A stretch of DNA of 64,000 nucleotides, from contig NC_082406.1 of assembly GCF_004011695.2 (NCBI RefSeq), forward strand, positions 1-64,000, given 5' to 3'. This DNA is from Ascochyta rabiei. Lineage: Eukaryota > Ascomycota > Dothideomycetes > Pleosporales > Didymellaceae. Positions 1 to 12,443 of the stretch are shown piece by piece; the stretch's first letter is position 1; each line of letters opens with the position of its first letter. The notes below the pieces were generated by a model that saw only the letters and a program-made list of their open reading frames with translations, did not search any database and was not told the origin of the DNA. The translations under genes and the position numbers were made by a program.

Positions 1-107
1 CCTAACCCTAACCCTAACCCTAACCCTAACCCTAACCCTAACCCTAACCCTAACCCTAACCCTAACCCTAACCCTAACCCTAACCCTAACCCTAACCCCT
101 AACCCTC
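1..107 (+). repeat. Telomere, (CCCTAA)n C-strand
   Basis: A tandem array of CCCTAA is uninterrupted for about 97 bases. One extra C (CCCCTAA) follows, then a last repeat before the sequence degenerates. This is the C-rich strand reading inward from a chromosome end, so base 1 is at or very near the physical terminus. About 17 units are visible. TTAGGG-type telomeres are shared by most filamentous fungi and many other eukaryotes. Confidence 0.98.
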
Positions 108-3100
108 TTCCTACACTAAAACCCTAACACTTACTCTTACACTTTCTCTTCTTTACTCCTACTTTCTTTCTTCCTTCTTCTAACCCTTACTCTTACACCC
201 TCTCCTACTTCTAAACCCTCCCTCTTCCTTACCTTTACTTACACTTACTACTCCTTTTACACTCATCTCTACTCTTTCTCTTTTACCTCTACTCTTCTCT
301 TCTTTCTCTTCTTTTCTCTTACCCTACCCTCTTTCCATACACTAAAACCCTAAACCTTACTCTTACTTACACTCTCTTCTACTTTCACCTTAACCTCTTT
401 TTTCTTACTCTTTCTTAACTCCTTCTTCTTAACTCTTTTTCTCTATCTTTTTCTTATCTCTTTTCTTTTTTACTCTTAACACTTACCTTCTCCTACCTAC
501 CTCTTTTTAACTCCTTACTCTCTTCTTCACCTTACACTTACCTTCTTTTTCCTTCTTTACAACTCTAAAACCTCCTTCCTTCTTTTTTTCTTTTCCTACT
601 CTTTCCACTTACTTCTCTCTACTAACCTCTTTTCTAACACTAAAACCCTAACACTCTTCTTACTCTAAAACCCTAACCCTTTTCTCTACTACTACTACTT
701 CTACCTCTACTCCCTTTTTCCCTTTTCTTTTCTTTTCCTCTACTCTTTTCTATTCTTTCTTCTACTTTTCCTTCTATCCTTACTTCTCTTTCTACTACTA
801 CTTTTACTCTTACTTTCTTTTTCTTACTTTCTTCACACTCTACTTTACTTTTCTTCCCTCTCTTCTATTTTCACCTCCTTCTCTTCTACCCTTTTTTTCC
901 CCAACCCTTAAACTCCTCTAACTCTTCTTTCTAACTTAACCCTACCCCTTACCCTTACACTCTTCTTCTTTAACTCTCTTACTCTCTTTCTCCCTCACCC
1001 CTACATTTTCTCCCTCTTTTTCACCTTCACTTCTACTCTCTTCTTCTTAATTCTTCTTCTTAACTCTCCTTCTCTTTCTACTTTTTTACTCCTAACACTT
1101 ACTTCCTTCTACTTACTTTTTTTTCACCTCTTACTTTCTTCTTTAACCTACACTCACCTTCTCCTTCTTTTTCTAAAACTTTACTACAAAACTCTCTTTC
1201 TTCTTTTTTCCTTTTCTCACCTTTCTTTTCCTCAACCTTTACCTACTCTTCCTACACCAAAACCCTAACACTTTTCCTACACTAAAACCCTAACCCTTTT
1301 ACAATCTAAACTCCTTCTCTACTACTACCTCTTCTACTACTTCTACTACTTCTTTTCTCTTTTTACTTATTACCTCTACTTTCTTCTCCTTTTTCCTACT
1401 TTCTTAACTCTTAAACACTACTTTTTCTTTAACTTATTCTACTTCTTCCTTCTCTTTCTTCTACTCTTTTCTACCACTTACTACATCTTTCTCTTTTCTT
1501 CTACTTTTACTTAAAACCCCAACCCTCTTCCTACACTAAAACCCTTATACTTACTCTTACACTCTTCTTTATTCTTACATTAAAACCTTTACACTTTCTC
1601 TTCCTTATCCCTACTTTCTTCCTTCTTCTAATCTTTACTCTCTACTTCTCTCCTTAACTCTTCCTCTTACACTCTACCCTCTCTTACTCTTAAATTCTTC
1701 TTTCCTCCTACTTTCTCTCCCTCACCCTTACCTTTACTTCTACTTATTTCTACTTTCACCCTCTTCTCTACTCTCTCTTTCCTACCTCTACTCTTCTCTT
1801 ACACTTAAACCTTACTCCTTACTTTTACTTACACTCTTACCTCTACCTCTTCTCTTTCCACACTCTCTCCTACTTTAACCCTAACCTCTCTTCTTACACT
1901 AAAACCCTAACCCTCTTTTTACTCTAAAACCCTAACCCTTACACTTATTCTCTCCTTCTTCCTTACTCTACTCTCTTCCTTACTTTACTCTTCTCTTTAT
2001 TCTACTCTCTCCTACTTCTTCTTCTCTTATCTTTTTCTTCCCTCTACTCTTCTACTCACAATACCTATTCTCTAATCCTTACTACTTTTCTCTATCCTTT
2101 CTACTTTTCTTATCCTTTCTACTTCCCTTATCCTTTCCTTTCCTTACTCTACTACTCCTAATCTTCTCTACTTTTTAATAATCTTTCTTTAAACTACTAC
2201 TCTTTCTTTTCCTATTCTCCTTCTTCTCTCTTTTTTAAAACTTTAAATTTTACTCTTCTAACTTTTCTCCAAACCCTATCTCTCTTCTCACACTAAAACC
2301 TAACTATTACTATTACTTTCTTCTCTACTTTCTCTCACTCTATTCCTTACCTTCTTCCTAACACATACACTTACTTTCTCACTTACCCTCTCTCTATCTT
2401 ACTTATTCTCTTTCTACCTTTCTCTTCTCTCTCTAATTTTTTACTCCTAATACTTACTCTCTTCTTCTTATCTTTTCTACTCATCTTTTCCACTTACTTT
2501 TCTCTACTACTCTCTTTTCTAACACCTTAACTTTCTTCCTTCTCTCTTTACACCTATATTTACTCTTTACTCTATCTTTTACTCTACTAACTTAATTTTT
2601 TTTACTTTTCTCTCTAAAATTACACTTTCTTCCTATACTAATATTCCCACCTTTATCCTTACACCTTCTTTCTCTTACTCTTACTTCTTCTCCTACACTT
2701 AACCCCTACTCTTCTCTTTTATTCTTACTCTCTTTCTTACAACTTACTTTCTTTATTTTTTAAAACCTTCTACTTTTATCTCTCTTTTTAACCTTCTTCT
2801 CTCTTCTTTTCTTTTATTTACACTACTTTTACTTCTTACCCTACTAACTTTTCTTTTCTAAACTTATACTCTCTTTCTATACTAACACCTACCTATTATT
2901 CTTACTCTCTTCTTAACCTACTTTACTCTCTTATCTTTCTTTCTTAAACATTATTTTCTTCTTAACTAACCTCTTTTAACTTCTTTTCCTTTTCTTCTAC
3001 TTCTTTCTTCTATCCTTACCTCTTACTTTCTTTACTCTATTCTTATTCTTTCTACTTTTCTAAATTTTCTTCTCAATCTCTCTCTTCTTTCTATCTCTTA

Positions 3101-3703
3101 TCTCTTTCCCTAAACTCTTTATAAACTCTTTAAACATATACTCTCTACTTTTTACTTCTTTTTATACCTTTTCTCTTCTTTTCTCCTTATTTACTTCTTC
3201 CTCAACCTTTTTAAATTTCTAACAAACTACAACTTTCCTTTTTACTTTACTTTTTCCTTTCCTTCCTCTTTCTACACTTTTTCTCTTCAACCTTCTTTCT
3301 TTTCTCAACTTTTACTCTTTCTAATCTTTCTTTTCTTTTCACCTTCTATTTAACTACTCTTTTATTTCATACATCTTTTAATAAACTAACTTCTTCTTCT
3401 ACTTTCTTCTCTTCTTTTTAATTCTTTCTTTTCATCTTTCTCTATTTTCTACTCTTTTTTCTTCATTTACTATCTTTACATCTTAATCACTTTAAATATC
3501 TTTTCTAATACTTTTACACTCTCTCTTTATTAAATACTACATTTAACTATCTTTTCTATCCTACTAACACTCTTTTAACAATTTTTTACCTTTTTCTACT
3601 TCTCTTCTTACTTTATCCTCTCTACTATTCTCTTCTCTTAACAATTCTTTCATTTCTCTTTTCTTTCCTTTTCTTCTTTTATACATCTCTTAACCCTATC
3701 TCT
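108..3703 (+). repeat. Telomere-adjacent tract with no G on the + strand
   Basis: I find no G from base 1 to base 3,703; the first is at 3,704. The tract consists of C, T and A only, mostly CTT, TAC and CTC runs. Scattered telomere-like words (ACTAAAACCCTAACCCT) recur near 110, 350, 640, 1,260, 1,520, 1,890 and 2,290. No ORF of note lies inside. A second, slightly eroded copy starts at 12,444. It looks like degenerate telomere-derived sequence kept C-free on the G-strand. No gene is seen. Confidence 0.9.
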
Positions 3704-4690
3704 GCTACTTGCGCGCTGTTATACTGCTGCATGAACAACGCTACTCTAATTGCTACTACCATTGCGTTGCTGAAAAAAATTCGCCTTAAAACCGCTCTCT
3801 GTACCGCTTATCTATCTCTACAACTGCCTCTTCACTCTTGTGTAACACTTGACGGGCCTACCGCCCACCCACTTTCTCTTCTTCACCCTGCTTACCTGCT
3901 ACTCTTCTCTATCCCGCTTCACGGTCTTAAACACCTCCCCTCCTTCACTCTTAACCGCATCGCTCCGGGGGCACATCCACGGCCCCCCCGCCCAACCCTC
4001 TACCCCCCTCTCCCGTGATACCTTATCACGGGCCCACCGCCCACCCTTATTCTACTCTCTTCTCTCCTTCATCCTTTGCTCGTGATGCCTTATCACGGCC
4101 CACCCACCTCCCCTCTTTCTCCTTTACCCTCTACCGCCCTGCCCAACTGCTTTGTGACACCTGACAGGCCCTCCGCCCGCCCCTCTCTCACGCACTACGG
4201 CATCTACGGGTTCAGGAATGCCTTTCTGGGCTGCGGCACCACAATCGGATTTGCCAAACTTCCCCTAACTACTGTTCTATCTTGTGACAATACTATGTAA
4301 ACGCCCAAAACACCTTGCTCTACGTCATTTTCATCCCGTTCCATCTTTCTAATCCACCTGATACCCTGTTCAAATGCCCTTTCCTCTACCATTCATTCTT
4401 ATACCCGATTTACAAAGCAACTAACCCCGCCCAATCCAAATTCGCGCGATCAACGCGATTGACGCCCTCTTGCACGAACAACTTCTTGTACCTCTCCCAT
4501 CCACCATCCTGCTGGCTCTTCTACCTATTGCGCATGTCTTTCTTAACTACTCTACTATCTATCCAAATTTACTTTGTCCTGACTCTCACTTTCTTCAATA
4601 CGCACGGCTGCTTTCGGATGGGGACTCACTTGGTTTGGTCTGCTCTCTCCGGATTGTGGGCTCTTCCTGGATCGGGGGCTCTTCTTAAAT
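3704..4690. repeat. GC-richer transition zone with degenerate hairpin-bearing repeats
   Basis: The composition changes abruptly here, with CpG and GC rising. Several copies of a degenerate block occur near 3,840, 4,014, 4,081 and 4,152. Each joins a GTGA-CC-TTATCAC or GTGACACCTGAC core to GGGCCCACCGCCCACCC-like sequence. Some copies form short inverted repeats (GTGATA...TATCAC). The zone 3,690-4,300 is closely repeated at 17,600-18,110. The open frames here translate to low-complexity Pro/Ser/Leu peptides and are not convincing genes. Confidence 0.75.
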
Positions 4691-5290
4691 GATCGGCTCT
4701 TACTACTTAGGGGCACTGATGTGGACTCCCTTGGCTTGCGGGGACCACTTTCGGGCCACTTTGGGGGACTACTTTCGGACCACTTGGGGTGGCGCACTAC
4801 TTGGCGCGCTACTTGGGAACCACGTGGGGAACTACTTGGGAACCACTTGGATTGGGGGACCCACTCGGGTTGGACGTGCCACTCGGGTGGGGCAACCACT
4901 TGGGTTGACGCACTACTTGTGGAACTACTCAGGGAACCACGCGGGTTTGTGCTGACTACGCGGCTTGATGCTGACCATGTGACTATGTGGATTATGCTTA
5001 CTGCGCGGGTTATGCTTACTACGCGGTTAATGCTGACTATGCGGGTTGGTGCTGACTACGTGGATTGGGGGATCCGCATGGGTTGGGGGCTCTACTTGGG
5101 TCGGGGGCTCTACTTGGGTTGGGGGCTCTACTTGGGTCGGGGGCTCTACTTGGGTTGGGGGATCCGCATGGGTTGGGGGCTCTACTTGGTTGGGGGTTCT
5201 ACTTGAGTTGGGGGATCCGCATGGGTTGGGGGCTCTACTTGGGTTGGGGGCTCTACTTGGGTTGGCGGGTATCACTCGGGTTGGCGGGTA
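4690..5290 (+). repeat. G-rich minisatellite, 18-bp units
   Basis: From about 5,060 to 5,285 an 18-bp unit (TTGGGGGCTCTACTTGGG, with a GGATCCGCATGGG variant) is repeated about a dozen times. Degenerate relatives (CCACTTGGGG words) start near 4,690. Because 18 is a multiple of three, the frames read as regular six-residue peptide repeats, which are not evidence of coding. The + strand is G-rich here, the reverse of the skew at 1-3,703. A shorter relative lies at 18,370-18,620. Confidence 0.88.
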
Positions 5291-5496
5291 TCACTCGGGT
5301 TGTGGGGACTACTTTGGTCGGTGGCCCTTCTCTGGGCGTTTCTTTCTACGTCTCTGAAGTGTCTGTGTTGCTATTTGGCTGTTTTGCACTTTCTGACTTG
5401 TGATCACCGTGCAGTCGCAAGTCAGCCTACAGCACGTTTCTCCTGACTTCTCCTGACCTAAGGTTTCGGGTTACGGTTATATCAAACACATTCTTT

Positions 5497-8400
5497 CTAG
5501 TCTGCTAAATACGACTGCACATGCCCCTCCTCCCAAGCATATAGGAAACGACACATCTGGCTCGCGTCTCTCTGGCCCATCTTGATCTTTAATCCGAGCC
5601 ACTTGTAAAGCCGGAGCTCATCGCTACCGTGCACAATCGCGGCGTCTTACATCTGCTGCTCCAGCCATGGCGTGCACATCAGTGGCTGGCAGGCAAGCAG
5701 CGCAGCTACTGCTCTCTGGAGCACTCCATCGTACTGGCAAGGCACATGCATCCCTTGTGTCTTAAACGCACCCTGTATGCTTGTTTCCTCCCACTTGTTG
5801 CAGATGGCTTGGGGCGCCCAGCAGTAAAAACACCGCGCATACTTCTCCCACTTCACTTAGTGCATAGATTTCACCTTAGACTCCATTAATGTCATCTGCG
5901 CTCCGCTGGCCTTTGAACAGTCCTTCCAGTCGTGGCGCGCCGGGTCAGCCTGAGTGGCCATGCAGATGGCGCACGCATTGCTCCAGCGCTGGAAGTGCTG
6001 CTCTAGCCGCTCCAGGTCATATACTTTTTGTTCCGTCCTTCGCCGTTGCCGGATCTTAACCCTCCGCTCTTTAACGACCATAGCTCGCTCTATACATCTG
6101 CGCTGCTCCTCTGCTGCCACCGCTGCGGTGTCGGCCTGCGTCTCCTCTGGCTCTTCCTGCTCTTCTTCGACGGCTTGTCGCTTGGTACCACCGGGGTGTC
6201 GCTCGCATAGATCACACTTCGACTCTCCCATCTCGCATTGCTGCCTGTTCTGTCTGCCGTCCATGTGCTTGTCTATCGCGATTCGCCGACAGGATTCGAC
6301 TGTCATGAACTCCTTTGCAGGTCGCTCCAGCTTGTAGCCGAGCGCCTTCTCTACCCTCCCCTCTTTCGTTACATAGCACGCTCTCATAACAATAGACTCG
6401 CTGTCGAGCCCCGTTCGTCCCGCCCGGCCGCTCTCTTGCACATATTGGAGCAGCAGGGGACACATGGCAACGTGGATCACCACCCAGACGCCTGCAGCGT
6501 CGAGCCCAAGACCCAGCATGTTCGTGGCTGTACAAAGCTTCTCTATGCTAGGGTGAAGCTTCGCACCATGCGTGCCTTTTCCTCGTCTGAGCCCATCTGA
6601 CGGTAGTATGCAGAGCACTGCAGAAGCTTCGCAAGCCGTTTCGTCTCGTCCACAGTTGGACAATAGACGATGATCTGCGCCTTGGGTCCGTACCTACTCC
6701 TCTTCGCAGCCACGAGCTTAATAAGTACTTTTCTAGCGTGCCACGTGTGTACTCTAGCACCTGGTACGCAATGTTCGTTCGCGTGGTGCGTTCATCGCGG
6801 CATATGGTTACGGTCTGGGCATCGAGCCCTGCGGTGTGCAAGAAGGCGGGCTGCAGCGTGGGCGGCAAGGTTGCAGTCAGGTAGACAACCTGTGTGCCCT
6901 TCTCCGTCATCTCCACCATCTTGAGGAGGTCTGGCCGCCAGTCCTGTGTCGACTCCAGCAGCACGTGGCACTCGTCTATCACGATACGATCTAGCTGATG
7001 GAGCATGCGCTTTTCGTTAATGAACCTGCCGAACGCCTTCGTGACTGCGCTCTTAGGCGTCACCAGCACAATACGAGCCCAGTACGGCGGTCTTCTTCCA
7101 TCCCACTTCGCGCAGGGGATGCCGAGCTGGTCGCAGCGATCTTGCAGATCGTCTCGCAAGGCATTCAACGGAGCCACGACCACGGAGACGCCGCCTGGCG
7201 AGACGGACGCGGGCAGCATGAACAGCATACTCTTGCCGGTGCCGGTAGCCATAACAACTAGCACGCGCAGCCGTCGCTGCATCACAGCCTTGAGGCTTTC
7301 TTCTTGCTTGCCACGATACTCGGCGTCCGGCCGTCCAGCGAGTCGCCTGAACTCTGCCTTGAGGTCCACCATCGCGAGCGACGACCAGCGCTGGAGCGCC
7401 TGCTTCTCTTGCTGCGCTACCATCTCCGCGCGAACACCGGGGTGCATGCGGCCGTCCTCCCAGGCAGATGCAAACTCCAGCACGCGATGCCAGTCCATGC
7501 TCACCCGCCGGAACTCCTCCCGCTCGGCCATGGTCTGAAAGGGAGACTCCATCATGGAGCGGCCGTAGTTGCCCTCCTCTGTTTCAAGGCTGTGGCCGGA
7601 CTGCAACGCTTGCGCGTTGCTCTTCGCCGGCGCTTTGTTCCAGTAGAGCACTTCCAACCAGTCGCGTGCTTGTCCATCTCTTGCCAGCTCTCGGTGGATG
7701 GCTGGGTAGGCATGCCGCCAGGCGCGGGTGCCGAGAGCGGTGTTCATGTACTGAAAGGTCTGCTTGCGCAGGACACGGCGTATGCGATCGGTGCCCTAGT
7801 ACCCGTCTGGGTTAGCGGATCGTGCCTTCTTACGGTCGGCTTCGCCGTACTCGTCTCCGTCGTCGCTCTCTTCGCTATCGCTCTCGTCGCCCCACTGCTC
7901 CTCCGGCTCTGGCTCCCAGATGAAAGCGGTAGGGCGGGCAACGCCATTGTGCAGCATCTGGAGATCATCTATGAACGGTCGACCGAGCCCGAGGAAGTAC
8001 ACCACCAGCTCACCCACCTCCCGGGGAACATAGCGGTGGATCGTCTTGACACGCTTGCTGAAGCTATACCCCTTGTGGTACGTAGTGGTGAAGGATACCA
8101 GGCCACCCTCTACAAACACCCCCCGATACCCTACCCCGTCTGCACTGTTCTCGCACTGTATCGAGGTAATCTCTGTCCCGCGACCAGGCCCGCCGCCAGA
8201 CATGTGAACAAGCGTGAAGAGGCCTTCTTTAAACCGACGCACTCCTTTCATGTACCTAGCTACAGCGTCATCGCGCCATAGCGTCCGTTCCGGCCGTTGT
8301 GTGCTATCTATCCCACGAATGAATCTCTCCCTTAGCGGAGCCTCGTCCAACACCCGGTCTAGAAGCCAGTCTTGCCATCTATCTAGCTGGTTGTCAGGGT

Positions 8401-10104
8401 GCTTCAGAAAGCTCCAGCCCGTAGCCAGCTCGGCTGGCTGATCGACGAGTTTGTCCACGGACACCTCTGGAAGCGGGGTGGTCCCGGGTCGCACGCAACC
8501 CCTTTCGTCTAGATCCAAGAGTAGGACGTCCTTGAATAGCTGCAACCGCACCGTCTCGCAGAGTCCCTTCACCATCGACCGGAGATCGGCTAGCGAAAAG
8601 CTCTGCTTGTCAATGAGAAGCCGATCTCCATCCCACAACACGATACGGGAGTATTACGTCGCTTTGCCTGTGTTCTAGCTAGCGTACGCAAGCGGAGCAT
8701 TCGATTCATAGGACTGGGTGTGCCTTTAAAGTCGGACAGCGTCATAAACCGTTCAGACATGTCTTTAACTAGCTCATACGCAGTAGGTGCTGTACAAGGG
8801 TCTTTCTGAAGCGCTTTATCTCGCTGGCAGCGGGCATGATGCACTACGAGCGCTTTCGAGGTAGTGATCAAAGCAGACAGCGTTGGCGAGAACTCGTGCG
8901 CCGGAACCTACCCACCGCCATGGTGATCAGGCTTGAGGCCGAGGACAGCCACTCCGCTCAGCAGTGCGCTCTCGTGCTCGTCGCCAGTCAGGCTGTGGTT
9001 GAGCAAGGCGATCCAAAAGCGCAGGCATTGCTCTTCCAGTTTCTCTTTCTTCGCAGCGTCGTCTGAGCGGGCTATTTGCTGGAGTGACACCAAGAGGGCG
9101 TCTTGCGTGCTGGTAAGTTTGTATGGCGGCCGCTCGACCTGGTCATATGTGCGCCACAGGTAGCAGAGGATGCTCACCAGCTTCTGGCTGTACTTCTTGA
9201 TTGTACCGACTCGATGCCTAGCGTAGAAGGGCCGCTCGTTCGATTCTGCGCCCGCCTCACGTCGCTCGATAATCTCCAGTGCGAGTCTGCCGACAACCTC
9301 AGCTCGGCTGCTATCGAACGCTTTTTGTATCAGCCGCTCTATAGCTTTGCAAACATCGCGTAAGCCCGTGTCGTCAAACGCCACTTCTTCCTTCCCACGC
9401 GCGTCTACCTCCCCACCAGCTAGCTGTTTAGCGCGCAGAAGTGCCGCCCTTGGGATACCTTGTAGGTGCGGGACCCATTCTGTGAGCTCTAGCCACGGAT
9501 CAGCCTGCGAACGGATGCCCTCTTTAATCTTATCCTGCGCTGCTGCTGCCTCACGCTCTTCTCGCTGATGCTGGCGATCTGCCTTCACTCTCTGGGAGAT
9601 GTCTGCTAGAGTCGCAGCTCCAACGCTCGTCTCGACTGCAACATACGCCGGCCAGCCAACAGCTCTGAACAAGCGCTGGCAGGATTGGCTGTCTCGCCAT
9701 ACTCGGTTGCGCGAGTGCTTGCTCTTTTGCCTTATATCTCCCCCTCGCTTTTGTTCGTTCACCCAGCCATGCTCATCCTTGCAATGTTTCTGCATGCCCT
9801 GCAGCGAGATGCAGGTATACCAACAACGCTCCGACAAGCATACCAGCCCGTCTTCTCAGCTTTTCAGACCAAAGACGGGCTCCTTAGCCGGCCTTGGTAC
9901 ACGCACGTCTCCTGGACTCCACGCAAGGTTTGGTAGCGCGCGTACAGCTGCCGCCAGGCTCTTGCGCGTAGCGACTGTGACCTTGGGATGGCGCTCTTTG
10001 AGGTGCGTAACGATCTGCGCTGGTGGAATAGCGGTGGCACATGGTTTACAAACTACGACTCGAAGTTCAGGCCGGTGTTCAAACAGCTGCGCAAATAGTT
10101 CCAT
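5497..10104 (-). pseudogene. Broken telomere-linked OrsD/RecQ-type helicase, copy 1
   Basis: Read from the ATG at 10,104, the N-terminus has a C..C...H....H finger (VCKPCATAI...THLKERH), typical of the fungal OrsD (DUF3505) domain. A second C/H motif and a recombinase-like core with GRGTEI (about 8,170-8,186) and a WRH motif follow. Next is a RecQ-like helicase: Walker A ATGTGKS (about 7,235), DECH (about 6,970), TAT and SGRAGR (about 6,430), then the RecQ-type CRR...C...CxxC zinc cluster. Stops interrupt the frame at 9,856, 8,908, 7,796, 5,857 and about 5,644. Frameshifts lie near 8,650, 6,730 and 6,555. The stop at 8,908 replaces a Trp seen in copy 2. The terminal TAG is at 5,497-5,499. The helicase motifs are well preserved, so inactivation is fairly recent. 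An unannotated intron could explain a shift but not the stops. Confidence 0.88.
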
Positions 10105-10401
10105 GGTGTAAGGAGCAGAAGGGACACAAGTGGGCGCTATGCAACACGTCCGTTGGCCTAGTGTTTGCTATCCCCTGGCATATTGATCGACAGACTGTGT
10201 ATCGATCTTGCTTTTGGTTTGATTGCGCTCCCAGCTCCGCTAACGCTGGTTGGTGAGGGCGTCGTGGTACATCCGTGCGCGGCCTGACTTTCGGTGCCGC
10301 GGTGTGACCGCGTCAGAACCTCAACAACACCCAACCCCCTTTCCGCACAACCTTTGTCCGAACTTCCGCTCGCAACCTCATTCGCAGTACACAAGTCGAT
10401 A
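10105..10401. promoter_or_regulatory. Divergent intergenic region of pair 1
   Basis: About 300 bp separate the helicase ATG (minus) from the partner ATG (plus), so the two should share a bidirectional promoter. A short block near 10,285 (GCGCGGCCTGACTTTCGG) resembles GCGCGGACCGACTTTCGG near 23,923, in the equivalent region of pair 2. No TATA box is obvious. The promoter role is inferred from geometry. Confidence 0.5.
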
Positions 10402-12126
10402 ATGCACTGGTTGGCAGCATTAGACAGCGCCGCAGAGCGGTTTGATGGCGGTCGTCGGAGCTTTCCTCTGGCCAGCGAAGCTGACTTCGTTCGCAACTAC
10501 GCGTACGAGCCGCCGAATGAGGACTACGAGAAGCTCTTCTTCTGCCAAGCGACCATCTCACGCTCGCAGCGTGATCCAGGTGCTCGTCCGCACAGCGCAG
10601 GATGGCTGATCCCCACCCGTGACGATGCCAGCGTCTGCAAGCCCGTCTTCATTGCCCACTCCGTCTTGTCAGCGATCTGGCTTCTGCGCGAGACGCTCGC
10701 CGACGACGTCCTGCCTGACAATATCTGGGATCGTCTGGTCTGCGCGGCCGAGTCGCTTGCGGAGGACGGGATGGAAGAGCCGCCGTCTGCGCAGAAGCCC
10801 TTTGCTTCCCCTTCACAACAGGCCTCCGCTCCACCCCCGCAACAAAAGAAGCGGCCACACCTATCTGCGCCGGCCCCTACACTAAAGCGCGCTCGAACAA
10901 CCACCAATAAGACACATCCAGCCAGCCCTTAGCTGTCACAGCCTAGCGAACCGGATGAGCAGCTGAAAGACTCCCCTCTGCACATCACTACCATCTCTAA
11001 CAACAACCGCCGTGCGGAGCAAAAACGCAGCAGGACACTCGCCACTTCGCGTGCGAAGAAGCGGCTTGCCCTTGGTCTGGTAGCACCTGGCAACAAGGCT
11101 CCTCTTCCAGAGCAGGCTGCCTACACCTCTATTGTGCAAAAGGACGAGTCCGTCGTTGCCTAGATCATCAAGCAGCCGGTCTCTGATGACACGGACTTCT
11201 ACAGCTCCACCCAAACTCCCTACCTCACGGCCTGCACCCTTCTAGAGAAAGCGCGCGTGCTTGGAAACCAGTCCTCTCGGTACCACGCTGCCCAGTTCCT
11301 GCAGGCTTGGCGAGAACGTGGCTCACCCTTCAGAGGTGGCAGCGAGCTCGCTGGCAGCCAGAGCAGGACCGGTGCGGGAGCTAAGCGCTTGCAGCTGCTG
11401 AGTGTGCGCAACAATGCTGACAGGGATTTCTGCTTTGCCTGGAACATGTGCACACGTTACGAAGCAGAGCTAGCAGCTGTCCATATCGAGTCTTGATGGG
11501 CGTCAGCTCTCCTAGGTCAAGCATACTCTAACAAGATAGCGCAGATCTGGCATAACGACTTTGTATCTAGCAACGACAGGACGCGAAATCGATACGGAAA
11601 GGGACAGATCCGCACAGAGGCAGTTGCAGCGCTAGTAGAGTTAGTTAGTCCCAACGCCACTGAGAAGGACAAGCAGGTGTTTAGACGACGGTTAGGCCAA
11701 GCCATGCGCTGGTACTCCATTAGTCAGGAGCTAGGCTGGGGCATTCTGACCCTGATACCACACGACGAGATTGCGAATCGCTGGATAGAACGCACCCTCC
11801 GTGTAGGCCAGCTGCATGTCTGGATTGAGCTACTTAAGAAGGAGTGTCCAGACATTTGTGCAGCTAGCAAGGCACTTGAGAACTGGTTAGGGCCAGAGGG
11901 AATTGCTGGCGGGCCCATCAACGAGAAGAAAACGCTGAGCATTGAGGCGGAGGCGCCAGCAACCATCTACGAGGTGGAAGAGATTCAAGACAGCGAAGAC
12001 GACGAAACTGACAACAGCGTTGACGACAGCACCAGAGAGCAAAGTCATGCTTCGCCGAAGAGTCCTACGCCAGCTCCGCGGTTGCGTCAGCTAACTTTGC
12101 TTGAATTGTTCCATCCTGTAGAGTAG
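10402..12126 (+). pseudogene. Partner protein copy 1, broken by in-frame stops
   Basis: It is homologous along its whole length to the intact gene at 24,109-25,794, starting MHWLAALDSAAERFDGG and ending LRQLTLLELFHPVE. I see three in-frame stops and no frameshift. TAG near 10,930 stands where copy 2 has Gln. TAG near 11,161 replaces a Trp (VVA*IIKQP against LVAWIIKQP). TGA near 11,494 replaces an Arg (ES*WA against EYRWA). All fit C-to-T changes on one strand or the other. An upstream in-frame ATG at 10,294 exists, but homology favours 10,402. The protein has a basic NLS-like stretch, a C-terminal acidic EIQDSEDDE motif and a PIP-like tail. I know no family for it. Confidence 0.87.
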
Positions 12127-12443
12127 ATGTTACCTGCGCTCAACTCTGAACATTGTGCTACATACCTTATCGATACTGCCCTACAACATCGCGAACATTA
12201 ATATTGAAACATCTACTATATTCCACTCACGTACCGTATGCTCGATTCTTCTAGAAATTCAACATACAATTGGGACGCACTTTATACACGTTCCGCAATC
12301 GTTGCAGCAATATTTGACTTCAGGAACAGCGAACAAATTCACGCTGAAAAAGCGAACAAATACAGTCGAGTGTCTGTGCTCACGCTAAAATTTACATAGG
12401 CAAAGCGAACAAATACACTGTCTTTGTTCGTATAATCACTGGG
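12127..12443. repeat. Unit-end segment joined to telomere-like sequence
   Basis: No gene is seen. The block AAAGCGAACAAATACACTGT (about 12,401) recurs at about 29,592, with a shorter AAAGCGAACAAATACA just upstream. It continues into TTTGTTCGTATAATCACTGGGA. This is followed directly by ACCCTAACCCTCTTCCTACAC, the sequence found next to the terminal telomere at about 100. The junction looks like a former chromosome end or a telomere-mediated join. Confidence 0.75.

Noticed and set aside
3731..5403. Overlapping open frames of 60-160 codons in both orientations
   Set aside because: They are low-complexity Pro/Ser/Leu or Gly/Trp/Leu repeat translations caused by C/T-rich sequence and an 18-bp (multiple of three) minisatellite. 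No domains and no splice context.
7304..8281. 325-codon plus-strand frame
   Set aside because: It is antisense to the helicase copy 1 coding frame, which has clear domain homology. A GC-rich shadow.
9838..9858. Possible intron joining the first two segments of helicase copy 1
   Set aside because: The two segments are in the same frame with only one TGA codon between continuous coding sequence, so a nonsense mutation is simpler.
9599..10111. 170-codon plus-strand frame
   Set aside because: It is antisense to the OrsD region of helicase copy 1 and has no domain of its own.
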